Part shown: one piece after another, positions 33,835 through 43,081 of the stretch | Position numbering within the stretch: the stretch's first letter is position 1 | How the letters are laid out: every line of letters starts with the position of its first letter | Assembly (NCBI GenBank): GCA_022844165.1 | Contig: JALHMH010000016.1 | Span: forward strand, 1-64,000 | DNA: 64,000 nucleotides | DNA from: Lysobacterales bacterium | GTDB lineage: Bacteria; Pseudomonadota; Gammaproteobacteria; Xanthomonadales; SZUA-5 | Direction of reading: 5' to 3' | Notes under the pieces: generated by a model | What the model saw: only the letters and a program-made list of their open reading frames with translations | Databases searched by the model: none | Told to the model about the DNA's origin: nothing | Translations under genes and position numbers: made by a program

Positions 33835-35904
33835 ATGCGGCTCTGGATGTTGTTTTTGCTGTTGCCCACCTTGGCGAATGCCCTGGATGAGACGGATTTG
33901 CTGCCGGTCGACGAGGCCTTTGCGATCAGCGCCTCGGCGCCGGGCACCGATCGTATCGAGGTGCGGTTTCAAATTGCCGACGGGTACTATCTTTACCGAC
34001 ATCGCCTTGGCGTGGCCATCGATGGCGCAACATTGGCGCCGTTTGAGGTGCCTGACGGCGAACGCAAGACCGACGAGTTTTTTGGCGATGTGGAAACCTA
34101 TCGGCAGTCGCTGACGCTGACCCAGGCGCTGCCGACGCTGGCCTCGCCTGTGAATGTGATGTTGAGCTATCAGGGCTGCGCGGATGTCGGCGTTTGTTAT
34201 CCACCGCAGCGCAAACAACTTTCAGTAGCGCTGCCGATCGCAACGGCGCCTGGATTGAGTTTTAGTGCACCGCCGGGCTTGAATCTCGGTACGACCGGTA
34301 CAGTTCAGGACGCGCTGCCCGAGGATCAGGCATTTCGTTTTGAGGCGATCGCGCAGGGCGCCGACGCGGTCCTGGTGCGTTTTGTGGTCGCCCCCGGTTA
34401 CTACCTCTATCGCGACAAAACGCGTTTTAGTGCAAACACCGGGTTTACGCCACAGGCACCGCTATGGCCCGCCGCAAAAACCCACCACGACGAGCACTTT
34501 GGGCAAGTGCAGGTGTACTTCGACCCCGTTGACGTGCCGATCGGAATCGAGCGCAGTAATACAGCGGCCGGCACGCTCAACCTGAGCGCCGAGTACCAGG
34601 GCTGCAAGTTGAACGGCATTTGTTATCCCGTCATGTCGCGGACCGTCGCCGTGGCGATGCCCGCCGGACAGGGCGCGCCGGCGCTGGACGCCGCGCCGAA
34701 CGCTGCCTCGCTCACGCTGTTCAGCGCACTGCTGTTTGCGCTGATCGGCGGCTTGATCTTGAACCTGATGCCGTGCGTCTTGCCGATACTCTCGCTCAAG
34801 GCGATGGGCCTGGCAGAGAGTGGTCACGGCCCCGATTACGCGAGGCGCCATGCGCTTTGGTACACCACTGGCGTTCTGGTCTCGTTTGCCGTCGTCGGGA
34901 TGGTGTTGATCGCTGTGCGCGCAGGCGGAACCGCGCTCGGATGGGGATTTCAGTTGCAGCAACCCCTCCTCGTGGGTGCATTGGTCTACGTGATGCTGGC
35001 GATCGGATTGTCGCTATCAGGGGTTTTTCAAATCGGCGCAAGTTTGAGCGGCGTCGGCCAATCGTTGACGGAGTCCAACGACGCACGCGGTTCGTTTTTC
35101 ACAGGCGTCCTGGCCTGTGTTGTTGCCAGCCCTTGTACCGCGCCATTCATGGGCGGCGCGCTCGCGTTCGCTGTCGCTCAGCCGGCCTGGATAGCGCTGC
35201 TCGTGTTCCTGGCACTGGGCCTTGGCCTTGCACTGCCCTTCCTGGCCATCGGTTTTGTGCCAGGCCTTGCGGCCAGATTGCCGCGTCCAGGCGCCTGGAT
35301 GGAAACCTTCAAACAAGCGATGGCATTCCCCATGTACCTCACGGCGGTCTGGTTGCTTTGGGTGCTCGGACATCAAGTGGGCATGGACGGCGCCGGACTG
35401 GTGCTGGTCGGCGGTGTGGTATTGGCGATGGCGGCCTGGTGGTGGGAGCGGCAACGTTTTGCCGGCGCCATCAAGCGGTGGCTGCCAACGATTGCGCTAC
35501 TGGCGCTCGCCGCCTTGCCACTGGGCATGGCAAGCGATGCGCGCAAGCCGCAGGATAGCGCCGCGGACGCCTACAGCCGGGCGCGACTCGATGCGTTGGT
35601 CGCAGACCGGCAACCGGTGTTCGTCAACATGACCGCCGACTGGTGCGCCACCTGCAAAGTCAACGAAAAACTGGTGTTGTCGCGCACTTCGGTGCAAACG
35701 TTGTTACAGGCACGCGGTTTTACCTATTTGAAGGGCGATTGGACCAACCCGGACCCGGCAATCAGCGCATTTCTCGCCGAACACCGCGCGGTCGGCGTGC
35801 CGCTGTATGTGGTCTACGATCGCAGCGGCAGATCTCAAGTCTTGCCAACCGTGTTGACCGAGTCGATCGTTCGTGAGGCGCTGGAACGCGCGTCGGCATT
35901 ATGA
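33835..35904 (+). CDS. dsbD: Thiol:disulfide interchange protein DsbD with duplicated N-terminal domain
   Basis: About 689 residues. After a signal peptide (RLWMLFLLLPTLANA) come two successive DsbD-alpha-like periplasmic domains, each with its own Cys pair (MLSYQGCADVGVCYPP, about residue 110, and AEYQGCKLNGICYPVM, about residue 255). Then the eight-helix membrane domain (ILNLMPCVLPILSLKAMGLA, VVASPCTAPFMGGAL) and a C-terminal thioredoxin domain (NMTADWCATCKVNEK). DsbD moves electrons from cytosolic thioredoxin to periplasmic DsbC/G and cytochrome-maturation partners. Escherichia coli DsbD has one alpha domain, so the duplication is notable. ATG 33835 has CAGGGA upstream. Confidence 0.92.
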   Translation: MRLWMLFLLLPTLANALDETDLLPVDEAFAISASAPGTDRIEVRFQIADGYYLYRHRLGVAIDGATLAPFEVPDGERKTDEFFGDVETYRQSLTLTQALPTLASPVNVMLSYQGCADVGVCYPPQRKQLSVALPIATAPGLSFSAPPGLNLGTTGTVQDALPEDQAFRFEAIAQGADAVLVRFVVAPGYYLYRDKTRFSANTGFTPQAPLWPAAKTHHDEHFGQVQVYFDPVDVPIGIERSNTAAGTLNLSAEYQGCKLNGICYPVMSRTVAVAMPAGQGAPALDAAPNAASLTLFSALLFALIGGLILNLMPCVLPILSLKAMGLAESGHGPDYARRHALWYTTGVLVSFAVVGMVLIAVRAGGTALGWGFQLQQPLLVGALVYVMLAIGLSLSGVFQIGASLSGVGQSLTESNDARGSFFTGVLACVVASPCTAPFMGGALAFAVAQPAWIALLVFLALGLGLALPFLAIGFVPGLAARLPRPGAWMETFKQAMAFPMYLTAVWLLWVLGHQVGMDGAGLVLVGGVVLAMAAWWWERQRFAGAIKRWLPTIALLALAALPLGMASDARKPQDSAADAYSRARLDALVADRQPVFVNMTADWCATCKVNEKLVLSRTSVQTLLQARGFTYLKGDWTNPDPAISAFLAEHRAVGVPLYVVYDRSGRSQVLPTVLTESIVREALERASAL

Positions 35905-36434
35905 AGTGGCTGGCGAATCTGGGCATCGTCGTTTTTGCGATCGCGGCCGGCATCGGCGGCTTGTACGCCGGCCGGTTATGGTCGCAATGGGCGCCTTCCA
36001 CTGCGCTGCAGATCGGCGCGCCGATCATCGATTTTGCGATGCCCGATGTTCAGGGAGAATTACTCGATACCCGACACTTTCGGGGTCGCGTTCTGGTGAT
36101 CAACTTTTGGGCTCCATGGTGCGAACCCTGCACACGTGAGATCCCAATGTTCAAGCGCCTTCGCGAAGAGTTTGCCGGACGCGTCGAGTTTTTGGGCGTT
36201 TCGCTCGACGATCCAGTCGCTGTTCGCGAGTTTGCGCAAACACACGATCTGGACTATCCGCTGGTGATGGCGGCCATGGGCGATTTTGCGCTGATGCGCG
36301 CCTACGGCAACGAGCGCGACGCCTTGCCGTTCACGATCATCGTCGACAGCGCCGGGCGCCTCGTCGGCAGGCGCCTGGGAGAGATCCACGAGACCGAACT
36401 TCGCAGCATGCTCGGTGCGGCGCTCGCCGGATGA
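35901..36434 (+). CDS. TlpA/ResA-like membrane-anchored thioredoxin
   Basis: A 177-residue periplasmic thiol-redox protein with an uncleaved N-terminal anchor (LGIVVFAIAAGIGGLYAGRL). The AhpC/TSA-thioredoxin domain has MPDVQGELLDTRHFRGRVLV, NFWAPWCEPCTREIPMFKRL (CEPC active site), FLGVSLDDPVAVREFA and the cis-Pro in DALPFTIIVDSAGRL. It overlaps dsbD by 4 bp (ATGA), so DsbD is its probable electron donor. Likely roles are cytochrome c maturation or repair of oxidised envelope thiols. Its TGA stop overlaps the convergent proC stop (TGATCA). Confidence 0.9.
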   Translation: MKWLANLGIVVFAIAAGIGGLYAGRLWSQWAPSTALQIGAPIIDFAMPDVQGELLDTRHFRGRVLVINFWAPWCEPCTREIPMFKRLREEFAGRVEFLGVSLDDPVAVREFAQTHDLDYPLVMAAMGDFALMRAYGNERDALPFTIIVDSAGRLVGRRLGEIHETELRSMLGAALAG

Positions 36435-37238
36435 TCAGCCGCCAGCCAGCTCTCGACCTCGCCGGGTTGCAGCCTCGATCGCGCTGGCCGTCAACGCCGC
36501 AAAACCGCCGTCGAGAAAGGTCTTCAACGCAGCTGCTGTCGTGCCTCCCGGCGACGTCACGCGTTCGCGCAATAGCGCAGGCGATGCTTCGCCGTTGTGC
36601 GCCATACGCGCCGCACCGAGTGCGGTATTAAGCACTAAGGTACCGGCAACGTCGGCGGGCAATCCTTGAGCAATGGCGGCGTCGATCATGGCCTCCATCA
36701 GCAAGAAAAAATAGGCGGGTCCCGAACCGGAGACCGCAGTCACCGCATCCATCAGCGCTTCGTCGTCGACCCAGGCTACTGCACCGGCGCTGGCGAACAA
36801 AGCCGTGGTGCGCTCGCGCTCGAGCAAAGAAACATCGTCGCCTGCGTTGAGGCCCGTCACGCCGGCTCCGATCAACGCTGGCGTATTTGGCATCGCGCGC
36901 ACAACCCGCGCTTGCGGCAGCGCCGCCTGGATTCGGCCGCGGGTGACACCCGCAGCGATCGAAATCACCAGCGGCTCGCTCTGCCCAGCCAGTGGTGCCA
37001 GTTCACGCAACACCGAATCCATGACTTGCGGTTTAACCGCAAGCACCCAGGTTGCGCCCGTGGCGGCGGCATCGGTGTTGCTGGCGAACGCGCGGCATCC
37101 AAAATCGCGCTCCAGCGCAGTGCGCGCGTTCGCAAAGGGCTCGGACACGGCGATTTGCGTCGCCGGCGTCCCGCTGGAGATGAGCCCGCCAATCAGACAA
37201 CGGGCCATATTTCCGCCGCCGATAAAGACGGTACTCAT
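36435..37238 (-). CDS. proC: Pyrroline-5-carboxylate reductase
   Basis: Reduces pyrroline-5-carboxylate to proline with NAD(P)H. The 267-residue protein begins with the Rossmann motif VFIGGGNMARCLIGGL, followed by VLAVKPQVMDSVL, VRAMPNTPALIGAGVTGL, VSGSGPAYFFLLMEAM and VTSPGGTTAAALKTF, all family signatures. ATG 37238 overlaps the upstream DUF6165 gene by 4 bp. It is convergent with tlpA with no spacer. Confidence 0.94.
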   Translation of the reverse strand: MSTVFIGGGNMARCLIGGLISSGTPATQIAVSEPFANARTALERDFGCRAFASNTDAAATGATWVLAVKPQVMDSVLRELAPLAGQSEPLVISIAAGVTRGRIQAALPQARVVRAMPNTPALIGAGVTGLNAGDDVSLLERERTTALFASAGAVAWVDDEALMDAVTAVSGSGPAYFFLLMEAMIDAAIAQGLPADVAGTLVLNTALGAARMAHNGEASPALLRERVTSPGGTTAAALKTFLDGGFAALTASAIEAATRRGRELAGG

Positions 37239-37642
37239 ACGCCGGGTCTTCGATAATCCGCGTAAGACTTCTCCTCCACCAACACCGAGCCCAGGCGTGC
37301 ATTCAACTCGCGCTTCAGGCGCGCCCGTTCGTCGTTGGTGAAATACACCGCACGCGCCAGTTCGATGAACACCAGATCGAATTCGCCTTTGGCTTCTTTG
37401 AGGCGAATGTCGTCCTCGATGTCCCACAGTTTGCCGTTGATCTCCCGCAGGCCTTGCCAGAGATCGTCGATCGCCGCCGCTCGCGACGCCGGATGCGCTC
37501 GCCATGTCGCACAAAGCGCTTCGAGTTCCCTGGTCACATTCGCGCGCTTGTCAACATCGCCGATGCGTTCGGCTTTGATTTCCAGAATGCTGATCTTATC
37601 GATCAGCTCGCCATAGGACACAGGGGCCAGAAGTTCAGTCAT
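37235..37642 (-). CDS. DUF6165 family protein
   Basis: A 135-residue soluble helical protein starting TELLAPVSYGELIDKISILE, then IKAERIGDVDKRANVTRELE and LREINGKLWDIEDDIRLKEA, KRELNARLGSVLVEEKSYAD. This is the DUF6165 pattern, a family without known function often next to proC or LPS genes. ATG 37642 is the family start; the extra 78 codons to 37876 are not conserved and overlap the next gene. It overlaps proC by 4 bp, so the pair is an operon. The gap 37643-37826 shows only a small palindrome (GCATCGCATGATGCGC). Confidence 0.75.
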   Translation of the reverse strand: MTELLAPVSYGELIDKISILEIKAERIGDVDKRANVTRELEALCATWRAHPASRAAAIDDLWQGLREINGKLWDIEDDIRLKEAKGEFDLVFIELARAVYFTNDERARLKRELNARLGSVLVEEKSYADYRRPGV

Positions 37643-37826
37643 GAGGATCAGCGCGGCGTTGGGTGAACGGAATATAGAGGTTCCGACCGGTTTGATCGCA
37701 GACTGCATCGCATGATGCGCGCAATCAGAATCGCAGCGTGAACAACCGACCCGGCACTTTGCCGGACGTGATTTCGCAGGCACTACGGCATGGGGATCGG
37801 GCAGCAGGTTTGGTCGATCTTCCGAT

Positions 37827-38507
37827 TTATGGCGCAGCGGCATCGGCGTCTGCGTTCGATCTGCGCGCTGCCACACGGGACGCCGATGCAGATGAGACGA
37901 CGCGGCGGAAGGTCAGGTTGATGCGCTCGCCGGCGTTGCGCACTTTGTCGATGGCGTGCAGGTAGTTTTGCTGTGTGGCGCCTTGCATCAACAGCAGACT
38001 ACCGTGCTTGAGGTCTACGAAGGCGCGTGCTGAGCCGTCCCGGGCCTTCATTTTGAAACGCCGCGTGGTGCCCAGACTAATCGATGCAATCACCGGACGG
38101 GGTCCGAGCTCTGGTTCATCGTCGCTGTGCCAACCCATACTGTCGCGACCGTCACGGTAGTAGTTCACCAGCACGCTGTTGAATGCAGCACCGATCTCGG
38201 CGTTGAGACGGTTGCGCAGATCCGATAGCAGCGGCGTCCAAGGCATCGGCGTGTAGCGCACGCGGGAGTAGCAGTACACTGCCTCGGGATCGCCGATCCA
38301 GGCCGACAGTCGCGGCGCTTTCAGCTCCCGGCCGAACATTCTGACGACGTGCTGCTCAAACGGCACTTCACGGCGCAGCCTGGCCAGTGCGGTGTCGGCT
38401 TCGTTGCGACTGAGCCAGTTAGCCCAGTAAGAGATCTGAGCGTTGGCGAGCGCAATGTCGGACTTCGACCCGGCATCTGTCGATCTGATGTCGCGAGGGA
38501 AAGACAT
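37827..38507 (-). CDS. alkB: Alkylated DNA repair dioxygenase AlkB
   Basis: Fe(II)/2-oxoglutarate dioxygenase that reverses 1-methyladenine and 3-methylcytosine damage. About 226 residues: FGRELKAPRLSAWIGDP, YTPMPWTPLLSDLR, FNSVLVNYYRDGRDSMGWHS with the metal motif HSDDE (His-x-Asp), ISLGTTRRFKMK, the distal His in QNYLHAIDKV and Arg in RINLTFRR for 2-oxoglutarate. It is of the AlkB homologue 2/3-like short type. ATG 38507 lacks a clear ribosome site, so a start a few codons upstream is possible. The last 20 residues are Ala/Arg/Asp-rich and not conserved. Confidence 0.88.
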   Translation of the reverse strand: MSFPRDIRSTDAGSKSDIALANAQISYWANWLSRNEADTALARLRREVPFEQHVVRMFGRELKAPRLSAWIGDPEAVYCYSRVRYTPMPWTPLLSDLRNRLNAEIGAAFNSVLVNYYRDGRDSMGWHSDDEPELGPRPVIASISLGTTRRFKMKARDGSARAFVDLKHGSLLLMQGATQQNYLHAIDKVRNAGERINLTFRRVVSSASASRVAARRSNADADAAAP

Positions 38508-38566
38508 GATGACGTCAGAACGTGGCGCAAATCTTCGATTGGATCGAAACAACGGATGGATAGCGG

Positions 38567-40177
38567 TCAGCGATAACCGGAACTGATTGGGAAACGCCGA
38601 TCACGCCCAAAGCTGCGGGCTGTGACTCGCGGGCCAGGAGCGGATTGGCGACGTTTATACTCGTTCTTCAGGACCAGAGCAGCGACGCGCTCGACGGTGG
38701 CGCGGTCGTGCCCGGCCGCGACGATTGCCGAGCGCGGTTCGTCATGTTCGATGAAGCGACGCAGGATGTCATCGAGGATCGCGTAGGGCGGCAGCGAATC
38801 CTGATCGGTCTGATTCTCACGTAGTTCGGCCGATGGCGGGCGGGCGATGACGGCCTCCGGAATGACCAGCGACCGCTGGTTGCGGTAACGCGCCAGTGCA
38901 TAAACCTCGGTTTTGTAGACATCCTTGATCGGTGCGAAGCCGCCGCACATGTCGCCGTAGATCGTTGCATAACCAACCGCCATCTCACTCTTGTTGCCGG
39001 TCGTCAGCAGGAGACGGCCAAACTTGTTCGATAGCGCCATCAACAAGACGCCACGACAGCGCGATTGCAGGTTCTCCTCGGTGATGTCGCCTGGATGACC
39101 GGAGAATGTCGGCGCAAGGGTATCGAGAAATGCCTGGAACGGCGCTTCGATCGGCAACACAATAGTCTCGACTCCCTGCGTCGCCGCCTGCGCTGCCGCT
39201 TCGCGATTGCTCAGTTCGGCCGTGTAACGCGATGGCATCAGCACGCCGAGTACGTTGTGTGGCCCCAGTGCGTCGACCGCAATCGCCAACGTCAGTGCCG
39301 AATCGATGCCCCCTGAGAGACCCAGGAGCACGCGTTCGAAACGATTCTTACGGACGTAGTCGCCCGTGGCGCGCACCAACGCAGCGTAGACTTCAGCCTC
39401 TCCCTGTGGCCTTTGCTCCGCTGGCCAGTCCAGCGCACGCACCACGATCCCATCGGGTGTGCGAAGGAGATCGACCAGCAGCAGATGCTCCTCGAAGGCG
39501 GGCGCACGGGCGATGATCTGACCTAGTTTCGAAACCAACAGACTGGCACCATCGAACACCAGATCGTCCTGGCCGCCGATCAGATTGACATAGATCAGCG
39601 GCAAACCCGTTTCGCGCGCGCGAAGCTGCAATACACGCTCTCGCTCAAGTGATTTGCCCTGGTGATAGGGCGATGCGTTGAGCACCAGCAGGACTTCTGC
39701 CCCTTGGCGTTTCGCGTCGGCCGCAGGCTCCTCGAACCACGCGTCTTCGCAGATCAATACGCCGAAACGCAGGCCGCCACGATCGACAACGGCGCTGCCG
39801 CGGCTCTCCGCAAAATAGCGCTTCTCATCGAACACGGTGTAGTTCGGCAAACGCTGCTTACGCACGCGCTCAGTGTGGCCGCGACTGAGCCAGGTGGCGG
39901 CGTTGAAAAGCAGCTGATCGCGCTCGGGGTGGCCCACCAGAACATCGCACGCGATATCGCCAGCGAGCGCAACAAGCGCCTCATTCAAACGCGCCAGAAA
40001 ACCAGGCCGAAACAACAGGTCTTCGGGCGGATAGCCCGATAGTGCCAGTTCGGGCGTGACCAGCAGCGCGCAGCCTTGCTGTGCGGCGCGGCGCGATAAC
40101 TGCGTCATCCGATCACGGTTGCCTGGCACATCTCCCACCGGAAAATCATGTTGCGCGAGGGCTAAGCGAAAGCTCAT
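38567..40177 (-). CDS. nadE: Glutamine-dependent NAD+ synthase
   Basis: Final step of NAD synthesis, amidation of deamido-NAD. The 536-residue two-domain form: an N-terminal nitrilase-like glutaminase (LLVTPELALSGYPPEDLLF with Glu, KQRLPNYTVFDEKRYF with Lys, GVLICEDAWFEEP with Cys) and a C-terminal ATP-pyrophosphatase synthetase (LLGLSGGIDSALTLAIAVDA, LLTTGNKSEMAVGYATIYGD, FAPIKDVYKTEVYALARYRN). ATG 40177 is the family start. Together with nadA in the same window it covers both ends of de novo NAD synthesis. Confidence 0.94.
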   Translation of the reverse strand: MSFRLALAQHDFPVGDVPGNRDRMTQLSRRAAQQGCALLVTPELALSGYPPEDLLFRPGFLARLNEALVALAGDIACDVLVGHPERDQLLFNAATWLSRGHTERVRKQRLPNYTVFDEKRYFAESRGSAVVDRGGLRFGVLICEDAWFEEPAADAKRQGAEVLLVLNASPYHQGKSLERERVLQLRARETGLPLIYVNLIGGQDDLVFDGASLLVSKLGQIIARAPAFEEHLLLVDLLRTPDGIVVRALDWPAEQRPQGEAEVYAALVRATGDYVRKNRFERVLLGLSGGIDSALTLAIAVDALGPHNVLGVLMPSRYTAELSNREAAAQAATQGVETIVLPIEAPFQAFLDTLAPTFSGHPGDITEENLQSRCRGVLLMALSNKFGRLLLTTGNKSEMAVGYATIYGDMCGGFAPIKDVYKTEVYALARYRNQRSLVIPEAVIARPPSAELRENQTDQDSLPPYAILDDILRRFIEHDEPRSAIVAAGHDRATVERVAALVLKNEYKRRQSAPGPRVTARSFGRDRRFPISSGYR

Positions 40178-40319
40178 GTTTCTAGGCACCCATTGAGTGG
40201 TTGATACGCCGGCGCGTCCGGTTCGTTCTGCGGGCGAGGCTTCGCTTCAGTTTCGACGAAGCAGAAGTCCCGCACCGGTTGCGTCTGGCGTCATGGTAGC
40301 GCTGCGGCCCGCATTTTTC

Positions 40320-40571
40320 CTAGACCAGCGAACCTCTGACGTAGCCGGATCGTGTCGTTTGAGTCAAATTTTCGACGAAGCCGCTTTGGCTCTTGAAGCA
40401 CCCTTGAGTCAAGTGGGGTGAGGATCGGCGCTTACACGCCGCAAGGCGTGTGCCGAGCCGAACGACCGGCGGCTGTGCCGCCGGGCCGGAAATGCCAAGC
40501 GCGGGGTTGTGGCTAAAGCGCTGTCGGGCGAAGCCCACAATGTTCAGTGCGCTCAGGCGAAGCCTCGCCAG
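40320..40571 (+). repeat. CTAR-bounded hairpin element, copy D
   Basis: Complete 252-bp copy, from CTAG (40320-40323) to CCAG (40568-40571). The first 20 bp after CTAG are diverged (ACCAGCGAACCTCTGACG) but GAGTCAAATTTTC, CCCTTGAGTCAAGTGGG, GGATCGGCGCTTACACGCCG and CGGCGGCTGTGCCGCCGGGC are intact. It ends 5 bp from the stop codon of the minus-strand DUF486 gene. Confidence 0.88.
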
Positions 40572-40576
40572 GTGTC

Positions 40577-40930
40577 TCATTCGGGCAGGAACATGAACCA
40601 TGCCGCCAGCGCAATCAAAGCGAAAGCGACGTAGTGATTCCAGCGTATCGATTCGCCGAGATAGGCCCAACTAAAGACACAGAATACGGTCAGCGTGATG
40701 ATCTCTTGAATCGTCTTGAGTTGCGCCGCGCTGTAAAAGCCGTGTCCCATGCGATTCGCCGGAACCTGCAAGATGTACTCGGGCAATGCGATCAGCCAAC
40801 TCACGCCAATCGCTAACCACAGAGCGCTTTGTTTATGGCGCAAGTGTCCGTACCACGCAAAAGTCATGAAGACGTTTGACCCGATCAGCAACAGGATCGG
40901 CATCCAGGCTTGAACCGGTACGTTCAGCAC
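40577..40930 (-). CDS. DUF486 family membrane protein
   Basis: A 117-residue protein with four membrane helices: PILLLIGSNVFMTFAWYGHL, WLAIGVSWLIALPEYILQVP, ANRMGHGFYSAAQLKTIQEI, ITLTVFCVFSWAYLGESIRW and a final FALIALAAWFMF. This is the DUF486 pattern, a small family related to EmrE-like transporters but of unknown substrate. GTG 40930 has GGAGG 5 nt upstream and gives a short N-terminus; longer in-frame starts would overlap the GGDEF/EAL gene. Only 37 bp separate the two genes, so they may share a transcript. Confidence 0.83.
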   Translation of the reverse strand: MLNVPVQAWMPILLLIGSNVFMTFAWYGHLRHKQSALWLAIGVSWLIALPEYILQVPANRMGHGFYSAAQLKTIQEIITLTVFCVFSWAYLGESIRWNHYVAFALIALAAWFMFLPE

Positions 40931-40967
40931 GCGCACCTCCGTGAGTCGTCGGCGGCAAGTATCGATC

Positions 40968-43070
40968 TCATGGCGCCTCGATCGCACCAAGCAGGGCAAG
41001 CTCCTGTGCAGAGACGGCCTTGCTCATCCAGTAACCCTGGGCCATCTGGCACCCGAGCGAGCGCAGCAGCGTGTACTGCGCGGCGCTCTCGATACCCTCG
41101 CCCACAACTTCCATGCCCAACGACGTTGCCATGGCGATAATCGCGCTCGCGAGGGCACGGTCCTCCGGGTCGTTCAAGATGTCGGCGATAAAGCTGCGGT
41201 CGATCTTGACGCCATCGACGCGTGCGCGGCGCACGTGCGACAAGCCGGAGAATCCAGTACCAAAATCGTCCAGCCAGATTCGCGCTCCGGCCTTGCGCAG
41301 TTCGGTGAGTACCGCAAATGCCTGCGCCTCGTCGTGCATCAGACTCGACTCCGTCAATTCCAGATGCAACAAGCGCGGCTCAAGCCCAGATTCGGCAAGG
41401 GCGTCCGCAACGCGCTTTTCCAGGCCGGGGCGCTGAATCTGGCGGCCAGATACGTTGACAGCAACATACCTGCCCGGCGCGTGCATCTGCCATGCCGCTG
41501 CGGCGCGGCACGCGCTTCGCAGCGCAAAGTCGCCGAGCGCATCAATCAAGCCAGTGGCTTCGGCGACCGGGACGAACATGGATGGTGGAATCGTACCGCG
41601 CTGCGGGTGATGCCAGCGCAGCAGTGCCTCGGCGCCGACCAGCGCGCCAGACTGCATGGCATAGATGGGCTGGTAGGAAACCGTCAATCGCTCGTTATCG
41701 AGCGCTGCCCGCAGTTCGTGTTCGAGCATCAAGCGCTCTTCGGCCAGCAGCGTCAAATGACCGGCAAAAAAACGGTAGCAGTTCTTTCCCTGCTGCTTGG
41801 CTTGATACATCGCCAGATCGCCATGCTTGAGCAGCAGTTTCGGACTATGCGCATCGTCTGGGAAGACTGTGATGCCGATACTGGCACTGACGAGTAAGGA
41901 CTTGTCGACGACATCGAAAGGTTCTCGCAATTGCTGCAACACAGCTTTTGCCGCGGATTCGGCGCGCGGCGCGGCTTCGGGGCCTTCGATCAGTGCGACG
42001 AACTCATCGCCGCCCAGTCGCGCGAAGGTGATGGGCGATCCGCCACTATCCAACCCCAGTGCGCGGTGGCAACGTGCGGCGAATTCGGTCAGCACTTGAT
42101 CGCCGGCGTCGTGCCCCAGCGTATCGTTGATGCGCTTGAAGTCGTCCAGATCGATGAACAATAGCGCCAGTCCACGATCGCCGACGCTGGCAACGGCCTG
42201 CTCCAACCGCTCACGGAAGCTGAGGCGATTAGGCAGGGAAGTCAGTGCATCCCGATACGCAAGTTTGTGGATGTCGGCATGGTGTTTTCGCACGCCTTCG
42301 CTCATGCGGCCAAAAGCGCGCATCAGATCGCCGAGTTCATCGCTGCGCCTGCTCGCGGCTGCGGCGCCATACTGGCCCTGTTCGATTTCTTCGGCGCGCA
42401 ACGACAGCTCGCGAATCGGTCGCACCAACCCGCGCGCGATCCACCAACCCACAAGACCGATATTCGCGAGCAACGCCAGAAGGCCCAGCAGCAACACCCG
42501 CACTGGCGTTGCGAAGTTCTCGCGGAGCGCTACGTGCGCCTGTTCGGTGTCGATCGCCACCGCAGCGTCCATTCGGTCGGTGGACATACCTACCCGGACG
42601 CCGCCAAGGCGCAGTTCGCCAATCAGCATCGGCGCACTGGCGTCGAGCACTCCATCGCCCCATTGCACGCGGAGTTCTTCGCTTGCGATGAGTCCCGGTG
42701 CCAGGGCGTCGTCCATTCGCTGGCCGAACTTCATGATGTCGCGCGAGCCATCGTGGATCACGCGGCCGCGTTGGTCGTACACCAGTACATACTGGACGTC
42801 TGGTTGCGCCAATGCCGAGCGCAAGACCTCGCGCATGGTCAGCAAGTCGAAGTAATACAGAGGATTGGTGAGTGCATCGCGCAAGAAAGCGGCAAGTTGC
42901 CGCGCGCGGTCATCCAGGGCTGCGCGTGCGGTATCGCGTAAGCTTCGTTCGTTCTTGGTCAGTACGTCGTCGACGGCATTGCGAGCCGTCAGCCACGTAC
43001 CGACCAGTACTGCCGACCAGACCAGGCCTGTCAAGAGCAGCCCGACGAAAAACTTGCCACGCAAACCCAT
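40968..43070 (-). CDS. Membrane GGDEF-EAL protein (c-di-GMP turnover)
   Basis: A 700-residue sensor. Membrane helices at about 6-28 and 192-213 flank a periplasmic sensing region of about 160 residues; a HAMP segment (about 205-260) follows. The GGDEF domain has an intact active site (ARLGGDEF, residues 351-357) and metal Asp in LLFIDLDDFKRIND. The EAL domain has VGAEALLRWHHPQRG (EAL at 481-483), DDFGTGFSGLSHV and VKIDRSFI, so both synthase and phosphodiesterase appear competent. It starts 11 bp after the stop of a periplasmic binding protein gene on the same strand, which probably delivers the signal. Confidence 0.92.
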   Translation of the reverse strand: MGLRGKFFVGLLLTGLVWSAVLVGTWLTARNAVDDVLTKNERSLRDTARAALDDRARQLAAFLRDALTNPLYYFDLLTMREVLRSALAQPDVQYVLVYDQRGRVIHDGSRDIMKFGQRMDDALAPGLIASEELRVQWGDGVLDASAPMLIGELRLGGVRVGMSTDRMDAAVAIDTEQAHVALRENFATPVRVLLLGLLALLANIGLVGWWIARGLVRPIRELSLRAEEIEQGQYGAAAASRRSDELGDLMRAFGRMSEGVRKHHADIHKLAYRDALTSLPNRLSFRERLEQAVASVGDRGLALLFIDLDDFKRINDTLGHDAGDQVLTEFAARCHRALGLDSGGSPITFARLGGDEFVALIEGPEAAPRAESAAKAVLQQLREPFDVVDKSLLVSASIGITVFPDDAHSPKLLLKHGDLAMYQAKQQGKNCYRFFAGHLTLLAEERLMLEHELRAALDNERLTVSYQPIYAMQSGALVGAEALLRWHHPQRGTIPPSMFVPVAEATGLIDALGDFALRSACRAAAAWQMHAPGRYVAVNVSGRQIQRPGLEKRVADALAESGLEPRLLHLELTESSLMHDEAQAFAVLTELRKAGARIWLDDFGTGFSGLSHVRRARVDGVKIDRSFIADILNDPEDRALASAIIAMATSLGMEVVGEGIESAAQYTLLRSLGCQMAQGYWMSKAVSAQELALLGAIEAP

Positions 43071-43081
43071 CGCCGTCGCCG

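Noticed and set aside
34620..35558. 312-residue frame overlapping dsbD on the same strand
   Set aside because: Out-of-frame shadow of dsbD, rich in Arg and Ala, without homology.
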